Shown: positions 17,420 to 26,662, numbered from the stretch's first letter. The stretch is 64,000 bases of DNA from Bradyrhizobium sp. CSA207 (GCF_029051685.1 NZ_JAACFT010000001.1:62001-126000), one strand, 5' to 3'. A program made the numbers and translations. Notes: generated by a model not told the origin, from the sequence alone.

Positions 17420-18136
17420 ATGACATCCCTTTCGCCGGCCGATTCCGAACGGCTCAAGCTTGCCTTCCAGCGCTGCAGGGACATGGAGGGCACGCTGAAC
17501 GAGCAGCTCCGAGCCTATGCCGATGCCGGGCGCGAGATCTTTCCTGCCTATGGCGAGGCGGTCGACCATCTGGTGACCAGATTGAACGGGAACGGCGGCG
17601 GCGAGAGCGCGCCGCGTCCGGGCGATGCGATGCCGCCGTTCATGCTGCCTGACGAGAGCGGACGTCTTGTCACGTTGTCGTCGCTGCTGGAGAGCGGCCC
17701 GGTCGCGGTGATGTTCTTCCGCGGCCATTGGTGCCCCTACTGCCGGCTCAATGTCCGCGCGGTGATCCAGGCGCAGGATCGTATCGATGCGATGGGCGCG
17801 CGGGTGGTCGCCATCATGCCGGAGACGCAGGAATATACCGGGACGTTCAGGCTCGACGCCGGCGCGCCATTCCCGATCCTGACCGATCTCGATAACGGCT
17901 ATGCGTTGTCGCTCAACCTGGCGATCTGGCTTGGCGCCGAGATTCAGCAGCTGTTGTCCTACCAGGACATGGCGAAGTTTCAAGGCAATGATGGCTGGAT
18001 GCTGCCGATTCCGGCCGTGTTCGTCGTCGGCCGCGACGGGATCGTGAAGGCCCGCTTCGTCGATCCGGATTTTCGTAAGCGCATGGAGATCGACGATTTG
18101 CTCGCAGCGCTCGAAATGGCTAGCGGCGAGCGCTAG
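17420..18136 (+). CDS. AhpC/TSA-family (peroxiredoxin-like) protein
   Basis: A 238-residue thioredoxin-fold protein with a helical N-terminal extension (1-65) and a redox domain (about 66-235). The active site is CPYC (Cys105, Cys108) in MFFRGHWCPYCRLNVRAV, a dithiol arrangement seen in peroxiredoxin-like proteins. It is likely a cytoplasmic thiol peroxidase or disulfide reductase. GGGAG precedes the ATG by 7 nt. It is divergent from the DUF302-reductase genes and shares their palindromic intergenic region, which suggests a common redox response. Confidence 0.87.
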   Translation: MTSLSPADSERLKLAFQRCRDMEGTLNEQLRAYADAGREIFPAYGEAVDHLVTRLNGNGGGESAPRPGDAMPPFMLPDESGRLVTLSSLLESGPVAVMFFRGHWCPYCRLNVRAVIQAQDRIDAMGARVVAIMPETQEYTGTFRLDAGAPFPILTDLDNGYALSLNLAIWLGAEIQQLLSYQDMAKFQGNDGWMLPIPAVFVVGRDGIVKARFVDPDFRKRMEIDDLLAALEMASGER

Positions 18137-18163
18137 CTCCAGTATCCCGACGCGCCGCAAGCC

Positions 18164-18315
18164 CTTCCTTCTCCCCCTGTGGGAGAAGGTGGCGCGAAGC
18201 GCCGGATGAGGGGTTGTATCCGCGAGCTCAGCAGCAGTTGTATTCGCGGAGACAACCCCTCACCCGTCTCGCCGCTACTGCGGCGAGCCACCCTCTCCCA
18301 CAAGGGGAGAGGGTA
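18164..18315. repeat. Large intergenic palindrome (rhizobial RIME-like type)
   Basis: A roughly 150-bp imperfect palindrome whose outer arms are CCTTCTCCCCCTGTGGGAG-like and CTCTCCCACAAGGGGAGAGG-like, with inner arms ATGAGGGGTTGT and ACAACCCCTCA. Such elements recur between genes in rhizobial chromosomes. It separates two convergent genes and could serve as a bidirectional terminator. Confidence 0.65.
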
Positions 18316-18329
18316 AGAATGCGCAGGCT

Positions 18330-19217
18330 CTACCCCGCAATAGCCCGCCAGTCCGCGCCGCGCAGCATGCGCATGATGGCGCTGGCGACCGCCGTGCGCT
18401 GCCGGCCGGCGACGCCGTAGAGGTTGACAGTGCGGCGGGCGTCCAGCCCTGTGACCGCGGCGCGCTTCAGGCCCTCCGGAACGGGCGAGGTGCGCGGCAC
18501 CATGGCAACCCCGATATCGGCCTCCACCAGCTCGATGAGGTCGCGCTCGCTCGAAATCTCGTGGCCATGATCGACGTTGATGCCGTGCTCGCGCAGGCTC
18601 GCGGAGATGCGCCCGAAATGCTCGCAGAAGGTTCGGCTGAGCAACTGCTCCGGGCGCAAATCGTCCAACTCGATCGTGTCGCGACCGGCCAGTCGATGCT
18701 CTCTGCTGACGACGAGCTCGAAGCCCTCGGTGAAGAGCGGCCAGACGTCGAGCCGATCCCAGGCCTCGTCGATCTCGGCGGCGATGCCGAGCTCGGCATC
18801 GCCTTTTCTCAGGTAGTCGCCGACCTCGCGGCTAGAGCCGCGCAGGAAGCGGAATTCGAGCCGGTTGAACTGCCGCCTGATCTGGTTGAGATGGGGAATG
18901 AGCAGTGTCAGATCGATCGAATGCGTCAGTGCGATGCGCAGCGCGCCGATCTCGCCGCTCCTAAACGAGGAGGCGAGCGAGCGCGCGCCGGAGGCGGCGT
19001 CGTAGCACTGCTTCAGGAGCGGGTGCATGCGCTGGCCGAGCTCGGTCAGCTGCGCCGCCGGCCGCTCGCGACGGAACAGGTCGCCGCCAAGCTCGGCCTC
19101 GAGCTGCTTGATTGCCCGCGTCAGCGAGGGCTGTGTCACGTTGCATTGCTCGGCCGCGCGCGTGAAGTTCAATAGCTGCGCCACGGCGAGAAAGTAGCGG
19201 ACCTGGTGCATCTCCAT
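18330..19217 (-). CDS. LysR-family transcriptional regulator
   Basis: A 295-residue LysR regulator with an N-terminal winged helix-turn-helix (about 1-60; LLNFTRAAEQCNVTQPSLTRAIKQLE) and a ligand-binding domain (about 90-290). The start at 19217 is supported by GGAGAG about 8 nt upstream; the open frame beyond it is not conserved-looking. It is divergent from the hydroxybutyrate dehydrogenase gene, and a 15-bp ATA-N9-TAT palindrome lies between them. Effector unknown. Confidence 0.9.
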   Translation of the reverse strand: MEMHQVRYFLAVAQLLNFTRAAEQCNVTQPSLTRAIKQLEAELGGDLFRRERPAAQLTELGQRMHPLLKQCYDAASGARSLASSFRSGEIGALRIALTHSIDLTLLIPHLNQIRRQFNRLEFRFLRGSSREVGDYLRKGDAELGIAAEIDEAWDRLDVWPLFTEGFELVVSREHRLAGRDTIELDDLRPEQLLSRTFCEHFGRISASLREHGINVDHGHEISSERDLIELVEADIGVAMVPRTSPVPEGLKRAAVTGLDARRTVNLYGVAGRQRTAVASAIMRMLRGADWRAIAG

Positions 19218-19286
19218 GGATCGGCTCTCCGGCAGGATCGGCCGGAAATCTAGCCCAACTGGGTGACGAATGACATCCCGGCGGCG

Positions 19287-19301
19287 ATAGCGCGCGCGTA
19301 T
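19287..19301. promoter_or_regulatory. ATA-N9-TAT palindrome in the LysR/bdhA gap
   Basis: ATAGCGCGCGCGTAT is a self-complementary-type site with T-N11-A spacing, 70 bp upstream of the LysR start and 101 bp before the dehydrogenase. It shares the ATAGC half with the sites at 15193 and 17159. Confidence 0.4.
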
Positions 19302-19401
19302 GGTTTCGGAAGCCAGGCGGCATTTCCGTTCGCTCCGGCGATCGTTCAAGGTCTTGCGGAAGCGCGGGCTCGGCCATGCGCCAGCCATCGGAGGACTTGT
19401 C

Positions 19402-20226
19402 ATGAACATCCCGGTAAAGCCGCAGACGTCCCAGACTGCTCACTCGCTGGCCGGAAAGGTGGCGCTGGTCACCGGTTCGACCAGTGGAATCGGCCTCGGC
19501 ATCGCGCGGGCGCTGGCCGCTGCCGGTGCGGACATCGTGCTCAACGGTCTCGGCGCTGCAGCCGAGATCGGGCGCACACGCGAACAGATCGCCGCCGAGT
19601 TCGGCGTCAAAGCGAGCTTTTCCCCGGCGGACATGACGCGGCCGAAATCCATCGCCGAGATGATCGCAGCCACCATTGCTCAGACCGGCCGGCTCGATAT
19701 CCTGGTCAACAATGCTGGCGTCCAGCATGTCGCGCCGCTCGACCGGTTTCCAGTCGAGAAATGGGACCAGATCCTGGCGATCAACCTGACTTCGGCCTTC
19801 CACACCACGCGGCTTGCACTGCCCGCGATGCGCCAGAACGGCTTTGGCCGGATCATCAACGTCGCCTCGGCCCATGGCCTCGTCGGATCACCCTTCAAGG
19901 CCGCCTATGTCGCCGCCAAGCACGGCATCATCGGCCTTACCAAGGTGACGGCGCTGGAGACCGCCGAAGAGGGCATCACCTGCAACGCGATCTGCCCGGG
20001 TTATGTATACACGCCGCTTGTGGAGGCGCAGATTGACGGGCAGGCCAAGGCGCACGGCATTTCGCGCGACCAGGTGATCCGTGACGTTCTGCTGGCGCAA
20101 CAGCCGAACAAGCGCTTCGCCACGGTTGAAGAGCTTGGCGCCCTCACGGTGTTCCTGTCGACCGCCGCGGCCGCTTCGATCACCGGGATTGCGCTTCCGG
20201 TCGACGGCGGCTGGACCGCGCATTGA
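19402..20226 (+). CDS. bdhA: 3-hydroxybutyrate dehydrogenase (SDR family)
   Basis: A 274-residue short-chain dehydrogenase with the NAD-binding TGSTSGIG (24-31), NNAG (103-106) and the catalytic Ser156, Tyr169 and Lys173 (YVAAK). The C-terminal half (PGYVYTPLVEAQI, QPNKRFATVEELG, PVDGGWTAH) is the D-3-hydroxybutyrate dehydrogenase pattern. It oxidises 3-hydroxybutyrate, the monomer of PHB, to acetoacetate. The start at 19402 has GGAGG 7 nt upstream. A patatin gene follows. Confidence 0.9.
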   Translation: MNIPVKPQTSQTAHSLAGKVALVTGSTSGIGLGIARALAAAGADIVLNGLGAAAEIGRTREQIAAEFGVKASFSPADMTRPKSIAEMIAATIAQTGRLDILVNNAGVQHVAPLDRFPVEKWDQILAINLTSAFHTTRLALPAMRQNGFGRIINVASAHGLVGSPFKAAYVAAKHGIIGLTKVTALETAEEGITCNAICPGYVYTPLVEAQIDGQAKAHGISRDQVIRDVLLAQQPNKRFATVEELGALTVFLSTAAAASITGIALPVDGGWTAH

Positions 20227-20296
20227 CATGAGCCGGCGTAACAAGCCGCAAGCGGCTGCGAATATTCGGGCGGTGCAGATGCACCAGGAGCGTGAC

Positions 20297-21445
20297 ATGA
20301 ACAGCATGCAGGGCAAGACGCAGACTATTCGGAAGGACCTGCCGGGCCAGATTGTACTGGTGCTCCAGGGCGGCGGCGCGCTCGGATCCTACCAGGCCGG
20401 CGTCTACCAGGCGCTGCACGAGGCCGGCATCGAACCGGACTGGATCATCGGCACGTCGATCGGCGCCATCAATGCAAGCCTGATCGCGGGCAACGAGCCG
20501 AAACACCGGCTCGCTCGCCTGAAGGAATTCTGGAAGAGAATGGAACAGCATCCGGTCTGGAATCTGCGGACCGCATTTCCCGGCTTCAACGACAAGCTGG
20601 CCTATTGGTCGACCGTCACACATGGCATTCCCGGCTTCTTCCGGCCCAATCCGCTGGCGCATGCCGGCGACTCCTATCCGCTGGGAGCCGATCACGCCGG
20701 CTTCTATTCGACCGCGCCGCTGGAAAACACGCTTCTCGACCTCGTCGATTTCAGCCTGGTAAATCGCTGCGCGCCACGGCTCACGGTCGGCGCGGCTCAT
20801 GTCCGCAGCAGCCAGATGCGCTATTTTGACAGCCGCGACGGCGAGCTGACGGTAAAGCACATCATGGCCTCAGGTGCGCTGCCGCCGGCCTTCCCCGCGG
20901 TGCGCATCGACGGCGAGCTCTATTGGGATGGCGGCATTCTGTCGAACACGCCGACTGAGGCGGTCTTCGACGACAATCCGCGCAAGGACTCGCTGATCTT
21001 CGCCGTCCACCTTTGGAATCCCGTCGGCGCCGAGCCGACGACCATGGCGGAGGTGCTGAACCGGCACAAGGATGTGCAATATTCCAGCCGCATCGCGAGC
21101 CAGATCGTCCGTCAGCAACAGGCTCATCGTCTGCGCCATGTCATCAACCAGCTCGCCGCGCGACTGCCCGAGAGCGACCGCAGCGATCCGGCCGTGCGTG
21201 AACTGGCGGGCTATGGTTGTCCGACGCGCATGCACGTCGTCCGGCTGCTGGCGCCGCAGCTCGATCACGAGACCCACACCAAGGATATCGACTTCAGCCC
21301 GTCCGGCATCATGCGGCGCTGGGATGCGGGCTACGCCCACACAAGGTCCGTGCTCGAACGAAAGCCGTGGGTCGGCGAATTTGATCCACTGTCAGGCGTG
21401 GTGCTTCACGAACATATGGAGGACATGCCGATGGCGGCGGAGTGA
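20297..21445 (+). CDS. Patatin-like phospholipase with C-terminal DUF3734
   Basis: A 382-residue protein with the patatin oxyanion loop GGGALGSYQAG (about 21-31), nucleophile GTSIG and the catalytic Asp in DGG (YWDGGILSNTP). A roughly 150-residue C-terminal DUF3734 region follows. Likely a lipid or polyester acyl hydrolase. The ATG at 20297 has GGAG 6 nt upstream; ATGs at 20228 and 20279 are also in frame. It is 70 bp downstream of bdhA, and its stop overlaps the next gene's GTG (GTGA). Confidence 0.88.
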   Translation: MNSMQGKTQTIRKDLPGQIVLVLQGGGALGSYQAGVYQALHEAGIEPDWIIGTSIGAINASLIAGNEPKHRLARLKEFWKRMEQHPVWNLRTAFPGFNDKLAYWSTVTHGIPGFFRPNPLAHAGDSYPLGADHAGFYSTAPLENTLLDLVDFSLVNRCAPRLTVGAAHVRSSQMRYFDSRDGELTVKHIMASGALPPAFPAVRIDGELYWDGGILSNTPTEAVFDDNPRKDSLIFAVHLWNPVGAEPTTMAEVLNRHKDVQYSSRIASQIVRQQQAHRLRHVINQLAARLPESDRSDPAVRELAGYGCPTRMHVVRLLAPQLDHETHTKDIDFSPSGIMRRWDAGYAHTRSVLERKPWVGEFDPLSGVVLHEHMEDMPMAAE

Positions 21446-22491
21446 GCGCCGGACCACGTGTCGCTTCACGCAATGACGATTTGGCCAGGCCGCAGGTCCG
21501 GGCTATTGTCGCAGGGTCTGCGTCGAAGGGCTTGCAATTGGTCACTGACAAAGATCTGGAGGCTGCGCTCACTCTCGTCCGGGCTGAAGCCGCAGGACCA
21601 GTTGCGGGAGTGTTCGGTCCGGCGTCGTTGACCTGGCGGATCGACAGGGAGGCAGTGATCTTTCTCGGCGCCGGCCGCGCGCTGCTGCTTCAACTGGCGC
21701 ATCCCTGGGTCGCTGCCGCTATCGCTGAGCATTCGCGGACGCTTGCCGACCCGATCGGTCGCTTCCATCGCACCTTCGGCATCGTCTTTGCCATGGTGTT
21801 CGGGCCGCTGGATCGCGCGCTGCTGTCGGCCAGGCAACTGCATGGGCGCCACACCATGATCGTTGGAGAGATGCCCGAGGCCGTCGGCCCCTTCGCGGCG
21901 GGCTCGCGCTACTGTGCCAATGAGGTCGCGGCGCTGCGCTGGGTTCACGCGACGCTGGTCGAGACCGCCCTCATGGCGCATGACCTGGTTCTGCCGCCGC
22001 TCTCGGTCGAGGAGCGTGAGCGCTACTGGACCGAGAGCCGGCTGTTCGGCGCCTTGTTCGGGTTGACGCCGGATGACCTGCCGGAAAACTGGTCCGCCTT
22101 TGCAGCTTATACCGAAGAGATGGCGCAGTCGGAGACATTGACCGTCGGCGCGGCGGCACGCGAGGTCGCCGCACAGATATTCAGTGGCGCGCGTCCGTGG
22201 TTGCGGCCACCCCGATGGTACCGCGCCCTCACCGCGAGCATGCTGCCGGAGCGATTGCGGACAGGCTTCGGATTTGAACTCGACGAACGCGACACCAGGG
22301 TCGCCGATCGTGCGGTGATATGGATCAAGCGGGTCTATCCGAGACTGCCCGACCGGCTGCGCTATGTCGGTCCCTATCAGGAAGCGCAGGCGCGGCTGAA
22401 TGGCAGCACCGGGCCCGACTGGATGACTCGCTGTCTCAACAGAGCGTGGATCGGACGGCCGCAGATGGACGATCGTCGTGGCAGGGGGTGA
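21442..22491 (+). CDS. DUF2236 / MpaB-type oxygenase-like protein
   Basis: A 349-residue protein of the DUF2236 family, which includes latex-clearing rubber oxygenases and fungal MpaB. Visible features are LQLAHPWVAAAIAEHS (about 84-99) and FHRTFGIVFAMVFG with conserved histidines likely to bind heme. No signal peptide is seen. The GTG start overlaps the patatin stop by 4 bp, so translation is probably coupled. Start not certain, because the first 45 residues look weakly conserved. Confidence 0.8.
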   Translation: MSAGPRVASRNDDLARPQVRAIVAGSASKGLQLVTDKDLEAALTLVRAEAAGPVAGVFGPASLTWRIDREAVIFLGAGRALLLQLAHPWVAAAIAEHSRTLADPIGRFHRTFGIVFAMVFGPLDRALLSARQLHGRHTMIVGEMPEAVGPFAAGSRYCANEVAALRWVHATLVETALMAHDLVLPPLSVEERERYWTESRLFGALFGLTPDDLPENWSAFAAYTEEMAQSETLTVGAAAREVAAQIFSGARPWLRPPRWYRALTASMLPERLRTGFGFELDERDTRVADRAVIWIKRVYPRLPDRLRYVGPYQEAQARLNGSTGPDWMTRCLNRAWIGRPQMDDRRGRG

Positions 22492-22515
22492 GGTCCTCCG
22501 ACGCTGACACAACCA

Positions 22516-22597
22516 CCGTCATTGCGAGCGCAGCGAAGCAATCCAGACTGTCTCTGCGGAAAGATCCTGGATTGCTTCGCTCCGCTCGCAATGACGG
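22516..22597. repeat. CGTCATTGCGAGCG dispersed palindrome, copy 1
   Basis: An 82-bp hairpin element: arms CGTCATTGCGAGCG...GAAGCAATCCAG and complement. It is the first of five copies in the window (26663, 55292, 57564, 62431). Lies between two convergent genes. Confidence 0.85.
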
Positions 22598-22622
22598 AGT
22601 ATGCGGAGGCGCCGTCGCGTCC

Positions 22623-24038
22623 TCACACCGGCGCCAGCTTCCGGTACAGCGCGCTGTAGGTGCCGGCCGAGATGCTCCACGAGAACGACCGCCCCATGGC
22701 GCTGCGGCGCATGGAGTCGAGCTGGTCCTGGGCCATGAAGGTCGAGAACGCCCGGCGGACCCCGCCGAGAAGGGATTCGTGCGAGGGTCTTGAGAACAGG
22801 AAGCCGGTCTCGCCGTCGGTGATGGTCTCGGCGAGCCCGCCGGTCTGGTGTCCGATCGGCAACGAGCCGAAGCGCTGGGCGTACATCTGGCTGAGCCCGC
22901 ACGGCTCGAAGCGCGACGGCATCAGGGTGAAATCGCTGCCGGCAAAGATCCGCCGTGCCCGGGCGTCGTTGAAGCCGATCGCGACCCCGATGGCGTCGGG
23001 TCGGCGGCGATGGGCGTCGATCAGCGCCTGCTCGAGCGCCGGCTCGCCCGAGCCGGTGACCACGATCTGCCCGCCGGCATCGACGATCTCGTCGGCCGCC
23101 GACAACACCAGGTCGATGCCCTTCTGGTGCACGAGACGCGCGACGATGCCGAACATCGGGCCGCGCGACACCGCGAGCCCGAACTGCTTGCGCACATAAT
23201 CCGCATTGGCCCTCTTGCCGACCCAGTCGCCGGCGCCGAATTGCTGGGCGAGCTGGGCGCAGGAGCGCGGGTCCCAACTCTCGTCGATGCCGTTGAGGAT
23301 GCCGGTGAGCTCGGCCGCGTCGGAGCGCAGCCGCAACAGGCCTTCCAGGCCGCAGCCGAACTCGGGCGTGGTGATCTCGTGCGCATAGGTGCCGCTGACG
23401 GTCGTCAGGTGGGACGCATAGACCAATCCCGCCTTCAGGAATGACACCTTGTCGTAGAACTCGACGCCGTCGATGTGGAAGGAGCTTTCCGGTGCGCCGA
23501 TCCGCCGCAGCGAGTCCTTCGGGAAGAGGCCCTGATAGGCGAGATTATGGATGGTCAGGATCGACGGGACCTTGCTGCCGCGCCAGGCGAGGTAAGCCGG
23601 CACGAGCGAGGCCTGCCAGTCATTGGCATGGATCAGGTCTGCTGCCCAATTCTTGTCCAGATTGCCCGCGGCCAGCTCAGCGGCTGCCGAGGCAAAGCGG
23701 GCGAAGCGGATGTCGTTGTCCGGCCAGTCGCGCCCGGACTCGTCGCCATAGGGGTTGCCGGGACGGTCGTAGAGCTGCGAGCACAACAGCACATAGACCG
23801 GCAAGCCGTCCTTGGTTGCGGCGCGGCCGAGCGAGCAGGCCGGCATCTCCGCGAAGGCGGGGCAGCGGCCGACGACCTGAATATGCGTGAGTTGCTCGAT
23901 GATGTCGCGATAGCCGGGGAGCATGATCCGGATATCGGCGAAAGGGCGAAGGGCTCGGGGGAGGGCGGCGGAAACGGCACCAAGTCCGCCGACGCGGACG
24001 AAGTCGTCCATCTCTGTCGTGACGAACAAGACCCTCAA
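22623..24038 (-). CDS. glgA: Glycogen synthase GlgA
   Basis: A 471-residue GT5 glucosyltransferase that transfers glucose from ADP-glucose to glycogen. N-terminal Rossmann domain (1-240) with HANDWQASLVPAYL and TIHNLAYQGLFP, and C-terminal domain with ARLVHQKGIDLV, SRFEPCGLSQMYA (catalytic Glu) and QTGGLAETI. Length fits bacterial GlgA. The usual KTGGL/KVGGL sugar-nucleotide motif reads RVGGL here (Arg15 in place of Lys15). It stands alone, divergent from a CoA transferase, with no other glg genes in the window. Confidence 0.92.
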   Translation of the reverse strand: MRVLFVTTEMDDFVRVGGLGAVSAALPRALRPFADIRIMLPGYRDIIEQLTHIQVVGRCPAFAEMPACSLGRAATKDGLPVYVLLCSQLYDRPGNPYGDESGRDWPDNDIRFARFASAAAELAAGNLDKNWAADLIHANDWQASLVPAYLAWRGSKVPSILTIHNLAYQGLFPKDSLRRIGAPESSFHIDGVEFYDKVSFLKAGLVYASHLTTVSGTYAHEITTPEFGCGLEGLLRLRSDAAELTGILNGIDESWDPRSCAQLAQQFGAGDWVGKRANADYVRKQFGLAVSRGPMFGIVARLVHQKGIDLVLSAADEIVDAGGQIVVTGSGEPALEQALIDAHRRRPDAIGVAIGFNDARARRIFAGSDFTLMPSRFEPCGLSQMYAQRFGSLPIGHQTGGLAETITDGETGFLFSRPSHESLLGGVRRAFSTFMAQDQLDSMRRSAMGRSFSWSISAGTYSALYRKLAPV

Positions 24039-24232
24039 GGATGATCGCCCTCTGCCGGAGCCCGACTGCTGTTATGCAAGAACGGGTCCAGTTGCCCTGA
24101 AATTTCCAAGCCCGCCTACACGGCGCGTCCGTTCGGTAAAGACTTTCCTACTCAGCCGCCGCCCTCTAGGGTCGGCGCACCAACAAGAGAGAACATCGAT
24201 TGTTCCTAAGCGGCCCAAGGACGTAAGCAAGT

Positions 24233-25429
24233 ATGCAGCTAGCAGATAAGCATGAGGGGACGACGACAAAGGCCTTCGCCGGCCTGCGGGTCCTGGATTT
24301 TTCGACCACCATCGCCGGTCCCCACTGCGCGCGGATGCTCGCTGACATGGGTGCCGAGGTGATCAAGATCGAGACCGAGGGCGGCGAGACGATGCGGACC
24401 CGGCCGCCGCTGCGCAAGGGGTGCAGCACCGTGTTCGGCCAGCTCAATGCCGGCAAGAAGAGCGTCGTGCTCGACCTGAAATCCGAGGACGGCAAGGAGG
24501 CGGTTCGCCGGCTGGTCGCGACCGCCGACATCCTGGTCGAGAATTTCCGTCCCGGCGTGATGCGCCGCCTGCGGCTCGACTACGATGCCTTGCGTCCGCT
24601 CAATCCGAAGCTGATCTACTGCTCGATCTCGGGCTACGGCCAGACCGGACCGTCGGCCGAACTGCCGGCCTATGCGCCGGTGATCCATGCCGCCTCCGGC
24701 TACGACATGGCGCATCTTGCCTACCAGCCCGGACGCAACCGTCCGGATTATTGCGGCATCTACCATGCCGACGTCGTCACCGGCACCTACGGCTTTGGCG
24801 CGATTGCATCCGCGCTCTATCAGCGCACCGTCACCGGCCGCGGCCAGCATGTCGACGTCTCCATGCTGGAGTCCATGCTGACGTTGACCGTGATCGAGTT
24901 GCAGAGCTCGCAGTTCGCGGTGAAGCCGCCGCCGCGTCCGATGTTCGGCCCGACCGAGACGGCGAACGGCTACGTCATGATCACGGTTGCGAGCGAGAAG
25001 ACGTTCCAGGGATTGATGGGCGTGATCGGCCGGCCCGACTGGATTTCCGATGCGCGCTTCTCCACCTATGCGGCGCGCCGCGAGAACTGGGCGGACTTGA
25101 TGGACGGTGTCGAGGCATGGTCGCGGCAGCTTTCGACAGATGAATGTCTCGTTGCATTGGGCGTCGCCGGCGTGCCGGCTTCGGCCTACCGCACCGTATC
25201 TGAAGCGCTACGGGATCCTCAGCTCGCGCACCGGCAGGCGCTCTCTGCTGTCGAGGACGAGGGCGGCTCCTTTCAGATCCTCAACTTGCCATTCCGGATG
25301 TCCGATGCCGACACGACGCCCGGCAAAACGATGGCCGTGCTCGGCGAGCACACGCGCGAATTGCGCGAGGAGATCGGCCTCGCGGGTGGCGCGTCAATTC
25401 CGTCCGGCAAAGCCGCCGCGCAAGGCTGA
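24233..25429 (+). CDS. Family III CoA transferase (CaiB/BaiF)
   Basis: A 398-residue CaiB/BaiF-type CoA transferase. Recognisable are the N-terminal LRVLDFSTTIAGPHCARMLADMGAEVIKIE, the region around LVENFRPGVMRRLRLDYDAL and the ISGYGQTGP motif, with a candidate catalytic Asp in YHADVVTGTYG. It moves CoA between carboxylic acids; the substrate cannot be read from sequence. It is divergent from glgA and followed 150 bp later by an alcohol dehydrogenase. Confidence 0.9.
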   Translation: MQLADKHEGTTTKAFAGLRVLDFSTTIAGPHCARMLADMGAEVIKIETEGGETMRTRPPLRKGCSTVFGQLNAGKKSVVLDLKSEDGKEAVRRLVATADILVENFRPGVMRRLRLDYDALRPLNPKLIYCSISGYGQTGPSAELPAYAPVIHAASGYDMAHLAYQPGRNRPDYCGIYHADVVTGTYGFGAIASALYQRTVTGRGQHVDVSMLESMLTLTVIELQSSQFAVKPPPRPMFGPTETANGYVMITVASEKTFQGLMGVIGRPDWISDARFSTYAARRENWADLMDGVEAWSRQLSTDECLVALGVAGVPASAYRTVSEALRDPQLAHRQALSAVEDEGGSFQILNLPFRMSDADTTPGKTMAVLGEHTRELREEIGLAGGASIPSGKAAAQG

Positions 25430-25578
25430 CGGACGGCTTCGTACGGCAAGCAATGCGGCCTTGCGCGCGGCCGGCTTGCCAGCATCCGCCAGCGTAAACT
25501 AGACAGGTCCGGGTTTGTCTGGCTCCGCCACTCATGGCATGGTGGCGGCGATAATAACAAGCATGCGGGAGGACGCTG

Positions 25579-26646
25579 ATGAAGAGTTTCAAGGTCGCCG
25601 ATTTCAAGGCGCCGCTGCAGGAGTTCGACGAGGCCACGCCGCAGCCGTCCGGCACGCAGGTACTAATCAAGGTGAAGGCGGCGGGCGTCTGCCACAGCGA
25701 CCTCCATATCTGGGAAGGCGGCTACGATCTCGGCCACGGCCGCAAGCCGCTGTCGCTGAAGGATCGCGGCATCAATCTGCCGCTGACCATGGGCCACGAG
25801 ACCGTCGGCGAAGTTTTGGCCTTCGGGCCGGACGTCAAGCCGGCCGATCAGGGCGACCTGAAGCTCGGCGATGTCGGCCTGGTCTATCCCTGGATCGGCT
25901 GCGGCAAATGCGCGACCTGCCTTGCCGGCGATGAGAACATGTGCCTGACACCGCGCTCGCTCGGGGTCTATTGCGACGGCGGCTATGCCGATCACATGCT
26001 GGTGCCGCATCCGCGCTATCTGCTCAACCTCAGGGGGCTAGATCCGGCGACCACCGCGCCCTATGCCTGCTCGGGCGTCACCACCTACAGCGCGCTGAAG
26101 AAGGTCGAGCAGCATTTCGACACCCCGATCGTGATGTTCGGCGCCGGCGGTCTTGGCCTGATGGCGCTGTCGCTGCTCAAGGCGATGGGCGGCAAGGGCG
26201 CGATCATGGTCGACATCGACGCCAGGAAGCGCGAGGCGGCGGAGAAGGCCGGCGCGCTGGCGACCGTCGATCCCAAGGCGCCGGATGCGCTTGAGCAGCT
26301 CGCGAAGAAAGCCGGCGGGCCGATCTGCGCGGTGATCGACCTCGTCGGCAACGCCGCCACCACGCAGCTCGGTTTCGACTGCCTGACCAAGGGTGGCAAG
26401 CTCGTCCTCGTCGGCCTGTTCGGCGGCGGCGCGACTTGGGCGCTGCCGCTGATTCCGATCAAGGCGGTGACGATCCAGGGCAGCTATGTCGGCAATCTGC
26501 GCGAGACGCAGGAGCTGCTCGAGCTTGTCCGCAGCAAGAAAGTGCCGCCGATCCCGGTGACGCCTGTGCCGCTCAACAAGGCCAACGACGCGCTGCTGCA
26601 ATTGCAGCAGGGCGCCGTGGTCGGGCGCACGGTGCTGACGCCGTAA
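25579..26646 (+). CDS. Zinc-dependent alcohol dehydrogenase
   Basis: A 355-residue medium-chain dehydrogenase. Catalytic zinc ligands are in GVCHSD (about Cys38) and MGHE, the structural zinc lobe is CGKCATCLAGDENMC (four cysteines), and the NAD-binding motif is GAGGLGLMAL. It has an insertion with a GYDLGHGRKPLSLKDRG loop. Expected to oxidise an alcohol to an aldehyde or ketone. GGGAGGA lies just before the ATG. Confidence 0.9.
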   Translation: MKSFKVADFKAPLQEFDEATPQPSGTQVLIKVKAAGVCHSDLHIWEGGYDLGHGRKPLSLKDRGINLPLTMGHETVGEVLAFGPDVKPADQGDLKLGDVGLVYPWIGCGKCATCLAGDENMCLTPRSLGVYCDGGYADHMLVPHPRYLLNLRGLDPATTAPYACSGVTTYSALKKVEQHFDTPIVMFGAGGLGLMALSLLKAMGGKGAIMVDIDARKREAAEKAGALATVDPKAPDALEQLAKKAGGPICAVIDLVGNAATTQLGFDCLTKGGKLVLVGLFGGGATWALPLIPIKAVTIQGSYVGNLRETQELLELVRSKKVPPIPVTPVPLNKANDALLQLQQGAVVGRTVLTP

Positions 26647-26662
26647 TACCGCTCTCACTCCT

